The translations under genes were made by a program, and so were the position numbers. A stretch of DNA of 64,000 nucleotides from Nitrosococcus watsonii C-113. Its GTDB lineage: Bacteria; Pseudomonadota; Gammaproteobacteria; Nitrosococcales; Nitrosococcaceae. Within the stretch, counting starts at the first letter, position 1. Each line of letters starts with the position of its first letter. Below the pieces are notes generated by a model, which saw only the letters and a program-made list of their open reading frames with translations, did not search any database and was not told the origin of the DNA. Where the stretch lies: positions 3,192,001 to 3,256,000 of the forward strand of contig NC_014315.1 of the NCBI RefSeq assembly GCF_000143085.1, given 5' to 3'. Positions 17,241 to 27,591 of this stretch are shown here, in pieces.

Positions 17241-18713
17241 CTAAAAAATAAACCCAAGCCCCAGATTAAACTCATCAGCAGCGGAAGGGTTGCTATCTCT
17301 ACCTACGAAGTTACGATAATCCGCCTTAATGACCACATTGGGAATAGGTTTGTAGTTGATTCCCACCTGGTAGATATCCTGATTGATACCGCCTTTATCC
17401 GAAAATCCTGCTGGAGCGCTGGCAATAGTATTCAGTTGCTCAAAGCGGAAGAAGGGAGCCAAGTACTGGATAGTTTCCGGCCACACCAACGGTAACAAAT
17501 TATAAGCCAGCTCCGTATACCAGCCAAAATTGCTCTTACCAATGGTTTCCCCCTTGGCGGCACTAAGCGCTTCGGCATCACCGATATGTCCCCAGGCCCC
17601 TAGAGCCCGGAGCCACCAGCCTCGATACTGCCACTGGAGGTGGCCCTCATAGAGCTGAGTGAAGACATCCAGATCTTGCCCTGCATAGCTTTGATCCTGG
17701 CCCGAATTGCCCACATAGGCGGAGCCGCCAAAGGAAAGCCCAAGCATCGCCGGAGGCGAGTACTCCAAACGGCCCACAAAGGCCAAATCTTCCGCTAAAG
17801 CTTTACTGCCGGCCTGGCGACCGTCGCGGATACCTCTGGAGCTGAATTCTTCGGCATTCAAGCCATTCACTCCATACATAGTATAGGTTAATCCCGGCCA
17901 GAGCTGACCAAAAAGACCCACCCCATTCTCGTGCCAGGTGCTGGGAATAATTCGCTGTTCGACTTCGGGACGCTTATTGCCGAAAAAGAAGGGCGGTTCA
18001 TGAATAAGGTTGATAAACCCCATAGGAAGCAACAGCATGCCAGCCCGGACATTGAACCGGGGATCAATGAAAAAATCGAGAGAAGCAAACTCGACAGAAA
18101 CTTCGCCCTTCTCCTCATCCCCTTCCCCGGTAGTGCCATGTTCAAATTCGATTTCGCTATTAAACAATATCCTATCGGTGAATTTATAACCGACATAGAG
18201 CACCACACGCTCTAAATCAGCATTATCCTTTCCATCCCCATTCACAAAGTTTTGGTAGAGAGCGTTGCCATAACCACCAATGGAAAGCCCTTTACCAGCT
18301 TGGTAAACTTTAGAAGCTGCCGGCCCAAAACCGTACATGCTTTTATACTTGAACTCTTCGGGAATGTGCATCGCGGTCCGCAGGCTTTCTACCGCTTCAG
18401 CGAGAACACCCGTTTTGTGTTCCAACTCCTTAACCTGAGCTTTTGTCTCCGTATTCTCCTCAGAAGCAGAGGTTGCTGTTTTTGGAGATTCTTTAGTGCT
18501 CTCCGATGCTTCTTTAGAAACCTCTGGCTGAGCTTCCTCTTCTACGGGTTGGGATTTCGCTTTGAGTGCTTCAATTTCCTTTTGCTGCTGCTGAATGATC
18601 CGCCACATTTCTTCCATGGTTTGTGGCATTTCCTCCGCCGCCTTCAGGGGCAAGTTTGCAGCCAATGTGAGCGCGGCTAACCCAACCCTCACTAAGCTTT
18701 TCTTCTTCCTCAC
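17241..18713 (-). CDS. Outer-membrane porin-like beta-barrel with N-terminal coiled coil
   Basis: 490 residues starting at a GTG with a GAGAGGAT ribosome site. A signal peptide (about 1-25, ending near LKAAEE) is followed by a coiled coil (MWRIIQQQQKEIEALKAK), an acidic, threonine-rich linker (about 55-95) and a long barrel domain rich in alternating aromatic and polar strands. It ends in GLGFIF with a terminal Phe, the outer-membrane insertion signal. The N-terminal coiled coil resembles trimeric porins such as DcaP or phosphate-type porins. The substrate is unknown. It lies upstream of the FMN-binding protein, so they may share a stress or respiratory function. Confidence 0.75.
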   Translation of the reverse strand: MRKKKSLVRVGLAALTLAANLPLKAAEEMPQTMEEMWRIIQQQQKEIEALKAKSQPVEEEAQPEVSKEASESTKESPKTATSASEENTETKAQVKELEHKTGVLAEAVESLRTAMHIPEEFKYKSMYGFGPAASKVYQAGKGLSIGGYGNALYQNFVNGDGKDNADLERVVLYVGYKFTDRILFNSEIEFEHGTTGEGDEEKGEVSVEFASLDFFIDPRFNVRAGMLLLPMGFINLIHEPPFFFGNKRPEVEQRIIPSTWHENGVGLFGQLWPGLTYTMYGVNGLNAEEFSSRGIRDGRQAGSKALAEDLAFVGRLEYSPPAMLGLSFGGSAYVGNSGQDQSYAGQDLDVFTQLYEGHLQWQYRGWWLRALGAWGHIGDAEALSAAKGETIGKSNFGWYTELAYNLLPLVWPETIQYLAPFFRFEQLNTIASAPAGFSDKGGINQDIYQVGINYKPIPNVVIKADYRNFVGRDSNPSAADEFNLGLGFIF

Positions 18714-19537
18714 TTAATTTTATCCTCTCTTGAAAACATTACAGTGGTAGCCGAAAAAAAGGTGGCATAGTTAACATAAGATAAGATTAAAATGCAAATT
18801 ATTATTAATTAACACTTTAACTTGTTAACTAAAATGCTAGAATAGTTAAGGAATATGGCGTATTGGGTTAGCAACTAAATTTGTAAAAATTGCCCTAATC
18901 TTAATGCGCTGGAAAAGCGCTCTGCCAGCCGCAGGAGAAACTCCTCTCTCCAGAAAACCCCAAACACCGACTACTCAAATGGGCATCAGAGAAGACCATC
19001 CTTAAAGATACGAGGCTAAGCCGGTCCTTGGCTTGAGGGCACCTTCATCCGACTCCCGTCCAATACTATGGATGGGTATAACCGCTAGCTTTTCACTAAG
19101 GATCAGAACTGAACTAAAATGCTCAGCCAAAAAGGAAAAATGCCAGGAATTGGCGCACCCTCTAGCCACGTCTCATCCCTACTTCTAGTATTAGAAATTG
19201 GGCCTTGGAGTGTTGCCGGAAATTGGAAAAACATAAAACTCCGGATAATGGCCGCTTTTACGGGCTTTGCCTCGTACCCAGGGGGTACTCAGGAAAACCA
19301 GGGAACGAAGGTAGAGACTCCGCAAACAGAATACAGGCTCCTCAACGGCAAGTAGTCTGGATCGGCCCTGGCCTGGTGGCTCTCCTTAAATACCACACTT
19401 CCAACCAACCGTTAGCCCAAGTTTTGCGGCATGTTCAGAATTATTATTTTATTTAATAAGATAATAGGGTAGATTAATAAAAACTTGAGAAAAACCGTAT
19501 AAACCGTAAACAGAATGGAAAAAGGATAACGCTTATT
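18714..19537. other. Long intergenic stretch without a convincing gene
   Basis: About 820 bp between the porin gene and doxX, which are divergent. Short open frames at 19119-19355 and 19205-19456 have no ribosome site and no recognisable protein pattern. The AT-rich part next to the porin (18780-18850) probably holds its promoter and a 7-bp dyad. The remainder, 18890-19480, is richer in GC and shows nothing I can name. Confidence 0.5.
18825..18849. promoter_or_regulatory. Inverted repeat TTAACTA-N11-TAGTTAA upstream of the porin gene
   Basis: Perfect 7-bp arms TTAACTA (18825-18831) and TAGTTAA (18843-18849) are separated by 11 bp, a spacing of about one helical turn suited to a dimeric regulator. 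It lies about 110-135 bp upstream of the porin start in an AT-rich region with other TTAA steps. The regulator is unknown. Confidence 0.3.
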
Positions 19538-19939
19538 ATGAGTATACATTGGGGGATGGCCGATGATTTCGGTAAATTGATTTTGCGACTCACTCTGGGT
19601 ATTCTGGTACTGCTCCATGGGATCAGCAAAATCACCCATGGTATTAGCGGGATCGAAGGCATGCTGCAAGGAATAGGCCTGCCAGCTTCCATCGCCTACG
19701 GGGTTTATATCGGCGAAATACTGGGCCCCATTCTTTTGTTGCTGGGTTGGTATGCTCGCCTTGGCGCTGCAATAATTGCCATTAACATGCTCTTTGCTCT
19801 TTTCTTGGCCCATCGCCCAGAGTTTTTTAATCTGACTCCTAACGGCGGCTGGGCTTTGGAACTGCAAGGCATGTTTTTATTGACCGCCCTGGCCTTAATT
19901 CTAACGGGCCCTGGCCGGTTTAGTCTCAATAATCGCTAG
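19538..19939 (+). CDS. DoxX-family membrane protein
   Basis: A 133-residue protein with four predicted membrane helices, matching DoxX/DoxD: GKLILRLTLGILVLLHGISKI at the N-terminus and a second helix pair with GEILGPILLLLGWYARLGAA. DoxX proteins occur in the inner membrane and have been tied to redox and thiosulfate metabolism or to stress resistance, without a firm biochemical role. It is a single gene, convergent with the R3H ATPase gene. Confidence 0.85.
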   Translation: MSIHWGMADDFGKLILRLTLGILVLLHGISKITHGISGIEGMLQGIGLPASIAYGVYIGEILGPILLLLGWYARLGAAIIAINMLFALFLAHRPEFFNLTPNGGWALELQGMFLLTALALILTGPGRFSLNNR

Positions 19940-19980
19940 CAGCCGAAACTAGGCGCTATTCTGGTTCCAGGGTAGCGCCA

Positions 19981-21471
19981 TCAAACCGGATAAATAATTA
20001 AATGGCGTTGAGGCTCGCTACCTACGCTCTCCGCTAAGAGATGATGGCGGACCGCAAGGCGGTGCTGCAATTCCCGTATTGCTGCAGTGCGGGGCTGCAA
20101 AGTAGCCGTCACACCCTCCTTCATCACTCGCTTAATAGCCGCTTCAGCTTCACTCACGGCGATATCCACCTCGTCCTTCGGAACTCCATGAAGGATATTA
20201 AGCACATTCTGCAACAAACGTCGAATTTGAGCAGTAGTATTCTTTTTTACGACGTAAAGGGGCACCCGAGTCACTTGCAGTAGCCGCCGTAAACGGGCAT
20301 CTTCCGCCCGGGAGCGGAGCGCTATAATAAAATCAGCTTGCTCGGGATTTTTGACCGCCCGGGCTTCCAGCCGCAAATCACGGATTACCCGCTCTACCGT
20401 ATCGCGGCTCAAGGCGTAGGGATGAATGCGAATTAGCCCTGCCTGGTTTTCTACCGAGACTGGCTTGGCCGATTCTGGGAGAGGGGACTTTTCGGGGCTA
20501 AGAATCTCTTCCCCCTGGGGTGAGCGCCGTATGCCGCCAGGGTCAAGACCCCGGAGCAATTTATCTACGGCACTGGCCGTATCAGGATGGACCATCATTA
20601 TCTCACGATTAACGATCTCTACCACAGCATTAAAGGTAGGAAGGGCTTTACGCTCCCGAATGGTTTTCTGAGTTCTCCGCAGTCGAGCTTCATCGTCGCC
20701 TAAGGTAACGACCTGGACTCCCCCGATTAAATCGGCCAAAGTAGGATTCATCACCAGATTTTCTAGCGTATTGCCATGGGCAGTACCAATTAATTGTACG
20801 CCCCGCTCGGCGATAGTTCGGGCTGCCATGGCTTCGCTCGTGGTCCCAATTTCATCCACGACAATGACCTCCGGCATATGGTTTTCCACCGCTTCAATCA
20901 TGACTCCATGCTGCTGCTCAGGATGAGCCACTTGCATCCGCCGGGCGCTACCAATAGCCGGGTGGGGAATATCTCCATCGCCCCCAATTTCATTGGAAGT
21001 ATCGACAATGACCACCCGCTTGCCAAATTCGTCGGCTAACACCCGGGCGATCTCCCGTAAGCGTGTGGTTTTGCCCACTCCCGGCCGTCCCAGAAGCAAT
21101 AGATTGACCTCCCGTTCAATGAGATCTTGGATAAAATCAATTGTTCCCGCAATGGCCCGCCCTACCCGAAGGGTTAAGCCAATAATTTCTCCACGCCGGT
21201 TGCGTAAACAGGCGATGCGGTGCAAAGTCCCCTCAATACCAGCCCGGTTATCTGCGCTAAATTCCCCAACCAAAGCAACGACTCGCTCTAAATCTGCTGG
21301 ACTCACGGGGTCCGTAGTTAAATTAACTGCTCGCCCAGAAAATCGGGCCTGAGGAGGACGACCTACATCCATGATAACTTCCAAAAGCTGATGCGTGGGC
21401 AACCCCTGTAAGGCAGCACGCAAAACTGGCGGTAAGACTGCCAGAAGGGATTGTAAATCAGCGTTAAACAT
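19981..21471 (-). CDS. Ycf45/SpoIIIAA-like ATPase with C-terminal R3H domain
   Basis: 496 residues from the ATG at 21471; an in-frame TTG lies four codons upstream. Walker A GRPGVGKTTRLREI is near residues 128-140 in this numbering, and VIVVDEIGTTSEA is Walker B with the family's DEIG. The middle is charged. The C-terminus has an R3H-like single-stranded nucleic acid binding segment (RTAAIRELQHRLAVRHHLL with the RxxxH pattern). This architecture is common in cyanobacteria and plastids (Ycf45) and found in scattered proteobacteria. The cellular role is not established. It is monocistronic. Confidence 0.82.
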   Translation of the reverse strand: MFNADLQSLLAVLPPVLRAALQGLPTHQLLEVIMDVGRPPQARFSGRAVNLTTDPVSPADLERVVALVGEFSADNRAGIEGTLHRIACLRNRRGEIIGLTLRVGRAIAGTIDFIQDLIEREVNLLLLGRPGVGKTTRLREIARVLADEFGKRVVIVDTSNEIGGDGDIPHPAIGSARRMQVAHPEQQHGVMIEAVENHMPEVIVVDEIGTTSEAMAARTIAERGVQLIGTAHGNTLENLVMNPTLADLIGGVQVVTLGDDEARLRRTQKTIRERKALPTFNAVVEIVNREIMMVHPDTASAVDKLLRGLDPGGIRRSPQGEEILSPEKSPLPESAKPVSVENQAGLIRIHPYALSRDTVERVIRDLRLEARAVKNPEQADFIIALRSRAEDARLRRLLQVTRVPLYVVKKNTTAQIRRLLQNVLNILHGVPKDEVDIAVSEAEAAIKRVMKEGVTATLQPRTAAIRELQHRLAVRHHLLAESVGSEPQRHLIIYPV

Positions 21472-21721
21472 TTTTAAATTCAATAAATTACACTTGATTA
21501 TTGAGAATCAAATAAGACCTAAATGCTCTTCTAAGGTTCCCTATTCAACCTCCCAGTGCCAAAGCTCATCCTGAACGACAAAATTAATGGAATCAGAAAG
21601 ATAGTATACCCAAGTATAATTTTCTATAATTTGGCGCTATAGTTATATTAATCAGCCGCTTCTCCTTCCATGTAGTTTTAATTTATAGAGAGGAGGCCAT
21701 TCTTCCAATACGGAGATAGCT

Positions 21722-22057
21722 ATGAATCTACACATGGAAAAAATTAACGGGTCGATTATCCTTTATATCAAGGAAAAACGTCTCGATGCCCATAACTCAG
21801 GGGAATTAAAGGACCGGATGCTAGAGCTAGGAGAAAATGGAAAAACCCACCTGGTCGTGGACTTAGAAGAAGTCCGGTTTATTGACAGTTCTGGCCTCGG
21901 CGCATTGCTATCGGGGCATAAAAACACTACCCTTGGGAATGGAAGCTTCAAATTGTGCGGCCTTCAATCCCAGGTGCAATCGATGTTCGAGCTTACCCGC
22001 TTGCATCGGGTCTTTGATATCTATCCTTCCGTTCAGGAAGCTCTCGGCAACAACTAA
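21722..22057 (+). CDS. STAS-domain anti-sigma factor antagonist (SpoIIAA/RsbV-like)
   Basis: A 111-residue single STAS domain. The signature VRFIDSSGLGALLSGHK has the Asp-Ser-Ser-Gly loop whose serine (56 or 57) is phosphorylated by the partner kinase. In the unphosphorylated state such proteins bind and neutralise the anti-sigma kinase. The kinase gene follows after 13 bp, and a PAS-SpoIIE phosphatase that could dephosphorylate it is encoded at 27.6-29.9 kb. The controlled sigma factor or alternative target is not visible in the window. Confidence 0.9.
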   Translation: MNLHMEKINGSIILYIKEKRLDAHNSGELKDRMLELGENGKTHLVVDLEEVRFIDSSGLGALLSGHKNTTLGNGSFKLCGLQSQVQSMFELTRLHRVFDIYPSVQEALGNN

Positions 22058-22070
22058 CAGCGAGGTTGCC

Positions 22071-22496
22071 ATGTGTAACGGGGATATTCAGTTAGAGATC
22101 AGGGTTCCAAATAAAACCTGTTATCTTGGTTTTATCGGAGATATCGGCGAAAAAATCGCTAACGAGCTAGCACGCTATACAGGCGACCGCGCAGCCCTTG
22201 CCTATCATTTAAATTTGGCTCTTACCGAAGCCTTGGTCAATGCAATTGAGCATGGAAATACGGACGATCCGGATCAAACCGTCCGGGTATCCATTCGAGT
22301 TTTGCCTGATCAATTATGCATTGAAGTCTACGATCATGGGCAGGGATTTGATCTGGATCAAGTGGGAACGCCTGACCTAGAATACCCGGGGGAACGGGGA
22401 CGGGGCATTTTTTTAATCAAGTCCATCATGGACTCAGTAAATTATCGGAAAATTAAGGGCGGCAATGTGTTAGAAATGAGGAAAATGCTTGATTGA
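22071..22496 (+). CDS. Anti-sigma factor serine kinase (SpoIIAB/RsbW-like, GHKL ATPase)
   Basis: 141 residues from the ATG at 22071; the open frame extends further back only inside the STAS gene, so this start is preferred. GHKL boxes are clear: N box LTEALVNAIEHGNTDD, G1 DHGQGFDLD, and G2 GERGRGIFLIKSIMD. It should phosphorylate the STAS protein on serine and, when free, bind a sigma factor or another target. It forms a two-gene unit with the upstream STAS gene. Many gammaproteobacterial members act outside sigma control, so the output is open. Confidence 0.9.
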   Translation: MCNGDIQLEIRVPNKTCYLGFIGDIGEKIANELARYTGDRAALAYHLNLALTEALVNAIEHGNTDDPDQTVRVSIRVLPDQLCIEVYDHGQGFDLDQVGTPDLEYPGERGRGIFLIKSIMDSVNYRKIKGGNVLEMRKMLD

Positions 22497-22625
22497 ATTC
22501 CTTATTTTTAATCTCCGGCTACCATGACAGGCTGCCACTGTCCTATTGGCAGGCACTTTATTGCTCTTTAAATAAGGAAGAAATACACCAGCGTCTATAA
22601 TACTAACCTTTCCCTCTATATTCCT

Positions 22626-25600
22626 ATGAAAATCTTTGTGGAAGTCTGTGAATCCCGAACAACCTATAGCGATTACGAACAAAAAAAAAGCGAGCTTCAT
22701 TCACTTTTAGAGCAGCAAAGTAAAGTCCACGAAAAGCGCTTTCTTAAAGCGCTTGCCACAGTGCTTATTAGCCCTAATTCTTTTTTTCTTTACATCCCCG
22801 CTTATCAGGCAGCCTCCTTATTGGCCGATTTTCTTGCCCTCATTGAGACACGCAAGACAGAGGTTGCAACCCATTGTTTTCCTTTTCCGGAGAACACCGG
22901 TACATTGTTGCTAATAAGCTCACCCTATACTTCCTATCTGGCGGACTCCCTGGAAGCTTCAAGAGAATCGCAAGATATCGACTTTCATCTCATGGCTTAC
23001 CATGTCTTAATGATAAAGCGCCGTGGCGGGCAAATCATTGACTTGGGAACAGCTGATAAACCTGGCCCCAAAGAGTTATTGATCCTTCTAAAACTTGAAG
23101 AGGTTAGTGGAAAAAAATTCCAAGATTTTACTGCGGCCATTCAAAAAATATTCTCAGAAGCTTTAAAAGTCCAAAGTGATAAGGTAAATATTACCGCCCA
23201 GATTAAGCAATTAGAACAGGCGTCTTCTCTCCAAGCATGGAAAAGCTTTTTAAGTTGGTGCCGACAAGGTGCTTTTATTCCATTTGCCTACCATTGCTTT
23301 ATCGTCAATTCTCAATCCGGTAAAAAATTTGCTGCTCAAGAACAAAATGATAAGCATTTGGGATTACCTTTTGAATCCTTATTAGGATCAACAAAGGAAG
23401 AAAACATTTCTCCTTTATCCACCATACTGAGACCTAAAGAAATCCAACGGGAATTACCGGTTCTCGTTCAGAAAACCAGCATAAAAAGTCCCCTTTACCG
23501 CCCCGAATACTTAACCTATCTGGGCATCAGAGAACCCTTGGAAGAAGGAAAAAGCAGAGAACACGCTTTTATAGGCTTGTTTTCTGAAGAGACATTCGTA
23601 GGCAACGCAATGAACATCCCTGCGTTGCGAGATAAAGTAGAGCAAACTTTAAAACAATTACACCAGCCTACCCTAGGTCACGAATACGATAAACTTATCG
23701 AGCTATTCCATTTCTTCCCTAAAGTAGAGTTCTTTTTTATAGGCGAAATGCAATTACAAATTATTGCTCGCTCCTTACTGCCTTTTCTTTACCGCTCAGA
23801 CACGGTTAAATTACTCATACTTGCAAGCCCTAGCCCTACCCGAATCGCGGCTCTCGTTCTTATTCCCCAAGAACTTTTTAACGAATCCCATTTAAAGGAC
23901 ATAGAAACATACCTTTGCCACGAACTCAAGGCCACTCTTGATAACTCTCAAATTATTAGGGGAACTCACAACCATTATATTGGCTTGTGCTTGACGTTGA
24001 TTCCCCAAAAAGAAGAAGTATTCATTCCCATTAATCAGTTGGAAAAATCTCTCACCCAGATTGCTAAACCCTGGAATTACAAACTTCAGGTATTGCTAGA
24101 GCAGACAATGGGGAAAAAGCAAGGGGAGATTTTATGGAATAAATACCGCAAAGGATTTCTACCGGAATATCAGGCGCTAACTCCACCCCAAGCAGCCCTC
24201 CAAGATATCAAGGGGTTAGAGCGCGTCCTAGAAACGGGACAACAATTTATTGATTTACGGGAGTCTCCTTACGAACTACCCAAAGGACGCTATCGTCTTC
24301 AGTTTTATAGCCTACAGGAAAGCTTTCTTGATGAGTTCATGCCGGTATTAGAAAATTTAGGCTTAAGAGTCATTGATCAAGTTCGGTTTACCCTTGAAAT
24401 AGAAAACCGTGGGCTTTTTATTAAGAGCTTTTCTATAAGCGTCGCCAGAGATATAGCCAAGCCGCTTTCTTCTCTGCGCGTTCCTCTTCTGGATGCTTTA
24501 GGAACTCTATTTCGTGGTGAAGTTGACGACGATTCCTTAAATGAGCTGTTGGTATTGACGGGGCTTTCCTGGAAGGAAGTCGATATATTCCGCAGCTATC
24601 GAAATTATTACTTCCAACTTGGCACGCCTTTTACACACGCCCGTTTTCACCAGTCTCTTAACCATAATCCCCAGGTGGCTTTACTTTTATGCCGCTATTT
24701 TGAGGCCCGATTTCGCCCCAACCCCCAGTGGGACGATCCGATGCGGCGGGAAGAGGAAGGATTGCTTCCTATTCGCTTAGAACTGGCTACCGCTCTCAAG
24801 TCAGTCACAGATGTCAATGAAGACCGCATTCTACGGACCCTATTTAATCTTATTGATGCTACTGTGCGCACCAATTTTTATCATCGGCAAAAACAAGGAG
24901 ATTACTTTCTTGCTTTCAAGATTAGTAGCTTAGGCATTATTGATATGCCCGCCCCTAGACCTCTGTATGAAATCTACATTCATTCTGCCACCATGGAAGG
25001 GATTCACTTGCGCGGTGGACGGGTAGCGCGGGGAGGACTTCGCTGGTCGGATCGCCCCGATGACTTCCGGACCGAGATCCTCGGATTGATGCACACGCAA
25101 ATGATGAAAAACTCCCTCATTGTTCCAGTGGGTGCCAAGGGAGGCTTCGTTGTAAAGCGCTCCTTTAGTTCCCGCGAGGAAGGGGCAAAGCTAGCTAAAC
25201 AGGCCTATATTACCTTTATCCGGGGCCTTCTCGATCTTACTGATAACCGGGAAGGAACCCGGATCGTCCGTCCGCCCAAAGTTGTTGCCTATGACGAAGA
25301 GGATCCTTACTTGGTCGTTGCCGCCGATAAGGGCACGGCTCATCTACCTGATACTGCCAATGAAGTCGCTCAGGAGTATCATTTCTGGCTGGGTGACGCC
25401 TTCGCTAGTGGAGGCGCTTTTGGCTACCACCATAAGAAATTGGGCATCACGGCTCGTGGTGCCTGGGAGTGCGTAAAGCGGCATTTCCGTGAGCTGGGTC
25501 TTGATACCCAAACCCAACCTTTTACCGTTATAGGCGTTGGCAGCATGGATGGGGATGTATTTGGCAATGGTATGCTGCTTTCCCGCCAAATACGCTTGCT

Positions 25601-27410
25601 AGCCGCGTTCGGGGCCGAGCACATTTTTATTGATCCTGATCCAGACCCGGAGCTTTCCTATAAAGAAAGGAAACGATTATTTGAGCTACCCGGTTCCTCC
25701 TGGAATGATTACGATAACACCTTGATTTCCAAGGGAGGAGGCATTTATCTTCGCCGGGCCAAGGATATCCCTCTTTCTCCCCAGGTGCGCCACTGGCTCA
25801 AGACGCGGCATCCATTCATGGATGGTGAGGATCTCATTCGTTTACTCCTGACGGCCCCGACTGATCTGCTCTGGTTTGGGGGTATTGGCACCTATGTTAA
25901 AGCAAGTATAGAAAAACATATTGATGTGGGCGACCGCGCCAATGATGCGGTTCGGGTCGATGCTTCACAACTACAAGCACGGGTAGTAGGCGAAGGTGCT
26001 AACCTGGGTGTTACCCAAAGAGGACGCATCGAATATGCCCTAGGAGGCGGCCTTATCAATACGGATGCCATTGATAATTCCGGTGGCGTAGATCTTTCTG
26101 ACCATGAGGTTAATCTCAAGATCTTTTTTAATCACTTGAGAGAAAGAAAAGTCATCTCTTCTGAGGAAGAACAAAACCACTGGCTTGAGAAAGTCAAGGA
26201 AGAAGTATGCCAGCAGGTATTAACCAACAATTATAGCCAAAGTCTGTGCTTATCCCTTGATCGGGAGCGCTGCCTGCGGGACACTGAGCCTTTTATGGAG
26301 CTAGCGGATCGCTTAGAAAACGCTGGCTTGCTCGATCATATTTCCGATACATTTCCCCATCGCAAGGAAGTCCTGGCGCGCCATGGGGAGGGTTTGACCC
26401 GTCCCGAATTGGCTGTTTTAATGTCCTATAGCAAGATGCAGCTTTACCAAATTCTTTTAGAGCAGCCAGATATCTTGTCTGAACCATTTCTGCAAGAGTT
26501 CGCTGTTAGCTATTTTCCCCGGGCCATAAACGAGCAGTTTGGTAACCATGTATACGATCACCCCTTAGGGAAAGAAATTACAGCGACTATTTTATGTAAC
26601 ACCCTTATTGATCACACAGGATGCACTTTTCTTACCTGGGTAGAAGAATTAAAAGATATTCCTATTGCCCATCACCCAATGGTAGCTTATTTAAGCTTCG
26701 ATAAAATCCTAGAAGGAAATACGCTTCGTACCCAAATTTATGCTTTAGATACTATCATTCCCGCTTCCCGTCAGTGTGGCTTATTATTAAAATTTGAAGA
26801 TACACTAGCAAGTTTCTGCCGCTGGACCCTCGCCAATAATAAGCGGATTATTCCCGACGAAAAAACGCTAACTTCGTTCCGCTATTATTTAGAACAATAT
26901 GAACGATATCAAGAAGAAATTTTAACTGAGTCCGAAAACCAGCCTCTTACAGAAAGGGTAAGGGAGCTTATAGAAGAAGGTTTTTCAGCAAAAATTTCCC
27001 GCCGTATCGCTCTCTTGGATCATCTCACAGACTTTCCTTTATTAGTAGATCTCGGCAATACTTCAGGAAAAGAATTTGCTCTCGTAGTGAGTATTTATGA
27101 GGCGGTTTCCAATTATCTTGGCTATCCTAAGATAAAAGAAATTTTACCTCAAGTACCCGTGCGTAATCGTTGGGAATATAGAGCGATAATCACACTTAAA
27201 GAGCAGTTCGGAACCTATCTATCAAGCTTAACGTTAGCCATACTAGCTACTCCAGAGCACGACATTGCCACTTTTTTCTCCACGGCAAAGCGTCAACAGA
27301 GATTATTGCAATACCAAAGATTGTGGGAAGAATTAAGGGAAACTCCACCTACTGAGTTGCTTCCTTTTACGGTGCTGAGCGGAAAGTTAGAAGCCTTAGT
27401 TCAGGATTAA
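22626..27410 (+). CDS. NAD-specific glutamate dehydrogenase, large (180-kDa) type
   Basis: A 1594-residue enzyme of the bacterial L-GDH180 family, which oxidatively deaminates glutamate to 2-oxoglutarate and ammonia with NAD. The N-terminal half holds ACT-like regulatory regions. The catalytic core starts around residue 800: HLRGGRVARGGLRWSDR, then MMKNSLIVPVGAKGGF with the substrate-binding lysines near 828 and 841. GVGSMDGDVFGNGM and EGANLGVTQ are the NAD-binding part, and a long helical C-terminal domain follows. Length is normal for the family. It is a single gene placed between the STAS/kinase pair and the SpoIIE-type phosphatase. Confidence 0.95.
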   Translation: MKIFVEVCESRTTYSDYEQKKSELHSLLEQQSKVHEKRFLKALATVLISPNSFFLYIPAYQAASLLADFLALIETRKTEVATHCFPFPENTGTLLLISSPYTSYLADSLEASRESQDIDFHLMAYHVLMIKRRGGQIIDLGTADKPGPKELLILLKLEEVSGKKFQDFTAAIQKIFSEALKVQSDKVNITAQIKQLEQASSLQAWKSFLSWCRQGAFIPFAYHCFIVNSQSGKKFAAQEQNDKHLGLPFESLLGSTKEENISPLSTILRPKEIQRELPVLVQKTSIKSPLYRPEYLTYLGIREPLEEGKSREHAFIGLFSEETFVGNAMNIPALRDKVEQTLKQLHQPTLGHEYDKLIELFHFFPKVEFFFIGEMQLQIIARSLLPFLYRSDTVKLLILASPSPTRIAALVLIPQELFNESHLKDIETYLCHELKATLDNSQIIRGTHNHYIGLCLTLIPQKEEVFIPINQLEKSLTQIAKPWNYKLQVLLEQTMGKKQGEILWNKYRKGFLPEYQALTPPQAALQDIKGLERVLETGQQFIDLRESPYELPKGRYRLQFYSLQESFLDEFMPVLENLGLRVIDQVRFTLEIENRGLFIKSFSISVARDIAKPLSSLRVPLLDALGTLFRGEVDDDSLNELLVLTGLSWKEVDIFRSYRNYYFQLGTPFTHARFHQSLNHNPQVALLLCRYFEARFRPNPQWDDPMRREEEGLLPIRLELATALKSVTDVNEDRILRTLFNLIDATVRTNFYHRQKQGDYFLAFKISSLGIIDMPAPRPLYEIYIHSATMEGIHLRGGRVARGGLRWSDRPDDFRTEILGLMHTQMMKNSLIVPVGAKGGFVVKRSFSSREEGAKLAKQAYITFIRGLLDLTDNREGTRIVRPPKVVAYDEEDPYLVVAADKGTAHLPDTANEVAQEYHFWLGDAFASGGAFGYHHKKLGITARGAWECVKRHFRELGLDTQTQPFTVIGVGSMDGDVFGNGMLLSRQIRLLAAFGAEHIFIDPDPDPELSYKERKRLFELPGSSWNDYDNTLISKGGGIYLRRAKDIPLSPQVRHWLKTRHPFMDGEDLIRLLLTAPTDLLWFGGIGTYVKASIEKHIDVGDRANDAVRVDASQLQARVVGEGANLGVTQRGRIEYALGGGLINTDAIDNSGGVDLSDHEVNLKIFFNHLRERKVISSEEEQNHWLEKVKEEVCQQVLTNNYSQSLCLSLDRERCLRDTEPFMELADRLENAGLLDHISDTFPHRKEVLARHGEGLTRPELAVLMSYSKMQLYQILLEQPDILSEPFLQEFAVSYFPRAINEQFGNHVYDHPLGKEITATILCNTLIDHTGCTFLTWVEELKDIPIAHHPMVAYLSFDKILEGNTLRTQIYALDTIIPASRQCGLLLKFEDTLASFCRWTLANNKRIIPDEKTLTSFRYYLEQYERYQEEILTESENQPLTERVRELIEEGFSAKISRRIALLDHLTDFPLLVDLGNTSGKEFALVVSIYEAVSNYLGYPKIKEILPQVPVRNRWEYRAIITLKEQFGTYLSSLTLAILATPEHDIATFFSTAKRQQRLLQYQRLWEELRETPPTELLPFTVLSGKLEALVQD

Positions 27411-27591
27411 ACCACATGGTAATTGCTATTACATATTTATGAAAAACATCCTTGAAAGTTCTTCCTTAGAACTAACACGGTGTTTGGTGCCTATTTCGCG
27501 AGGCCATCATGTCACCCATGCCCCATTCTTTCCAAACCTGCTTTCGGATCTTGATATCCCATAAGTATTTTTAAAAGGATCTTTAAAAAAT

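Noticed and set aside
18890-19120. Possible riboswitch, because of the GCCGCAGGAGAAACTCC stretch
   Set aside because: Resembles one piece of a glycine riboswitch, but the remaining conserved core and a fitting downstream gene are missing.
19119-19456. Two overlapping open frames of 78 and 83 codons before doxX
   Set aside because: No ribosome site, no protein-like pattern, mutually overlapping frames.
21882-22070. Upstream extension of the anti-sigma kinase frame
   Set aside because: It runs inside the STAS gene in another frame; the ATG at 22071 gives a normal-length kinase.
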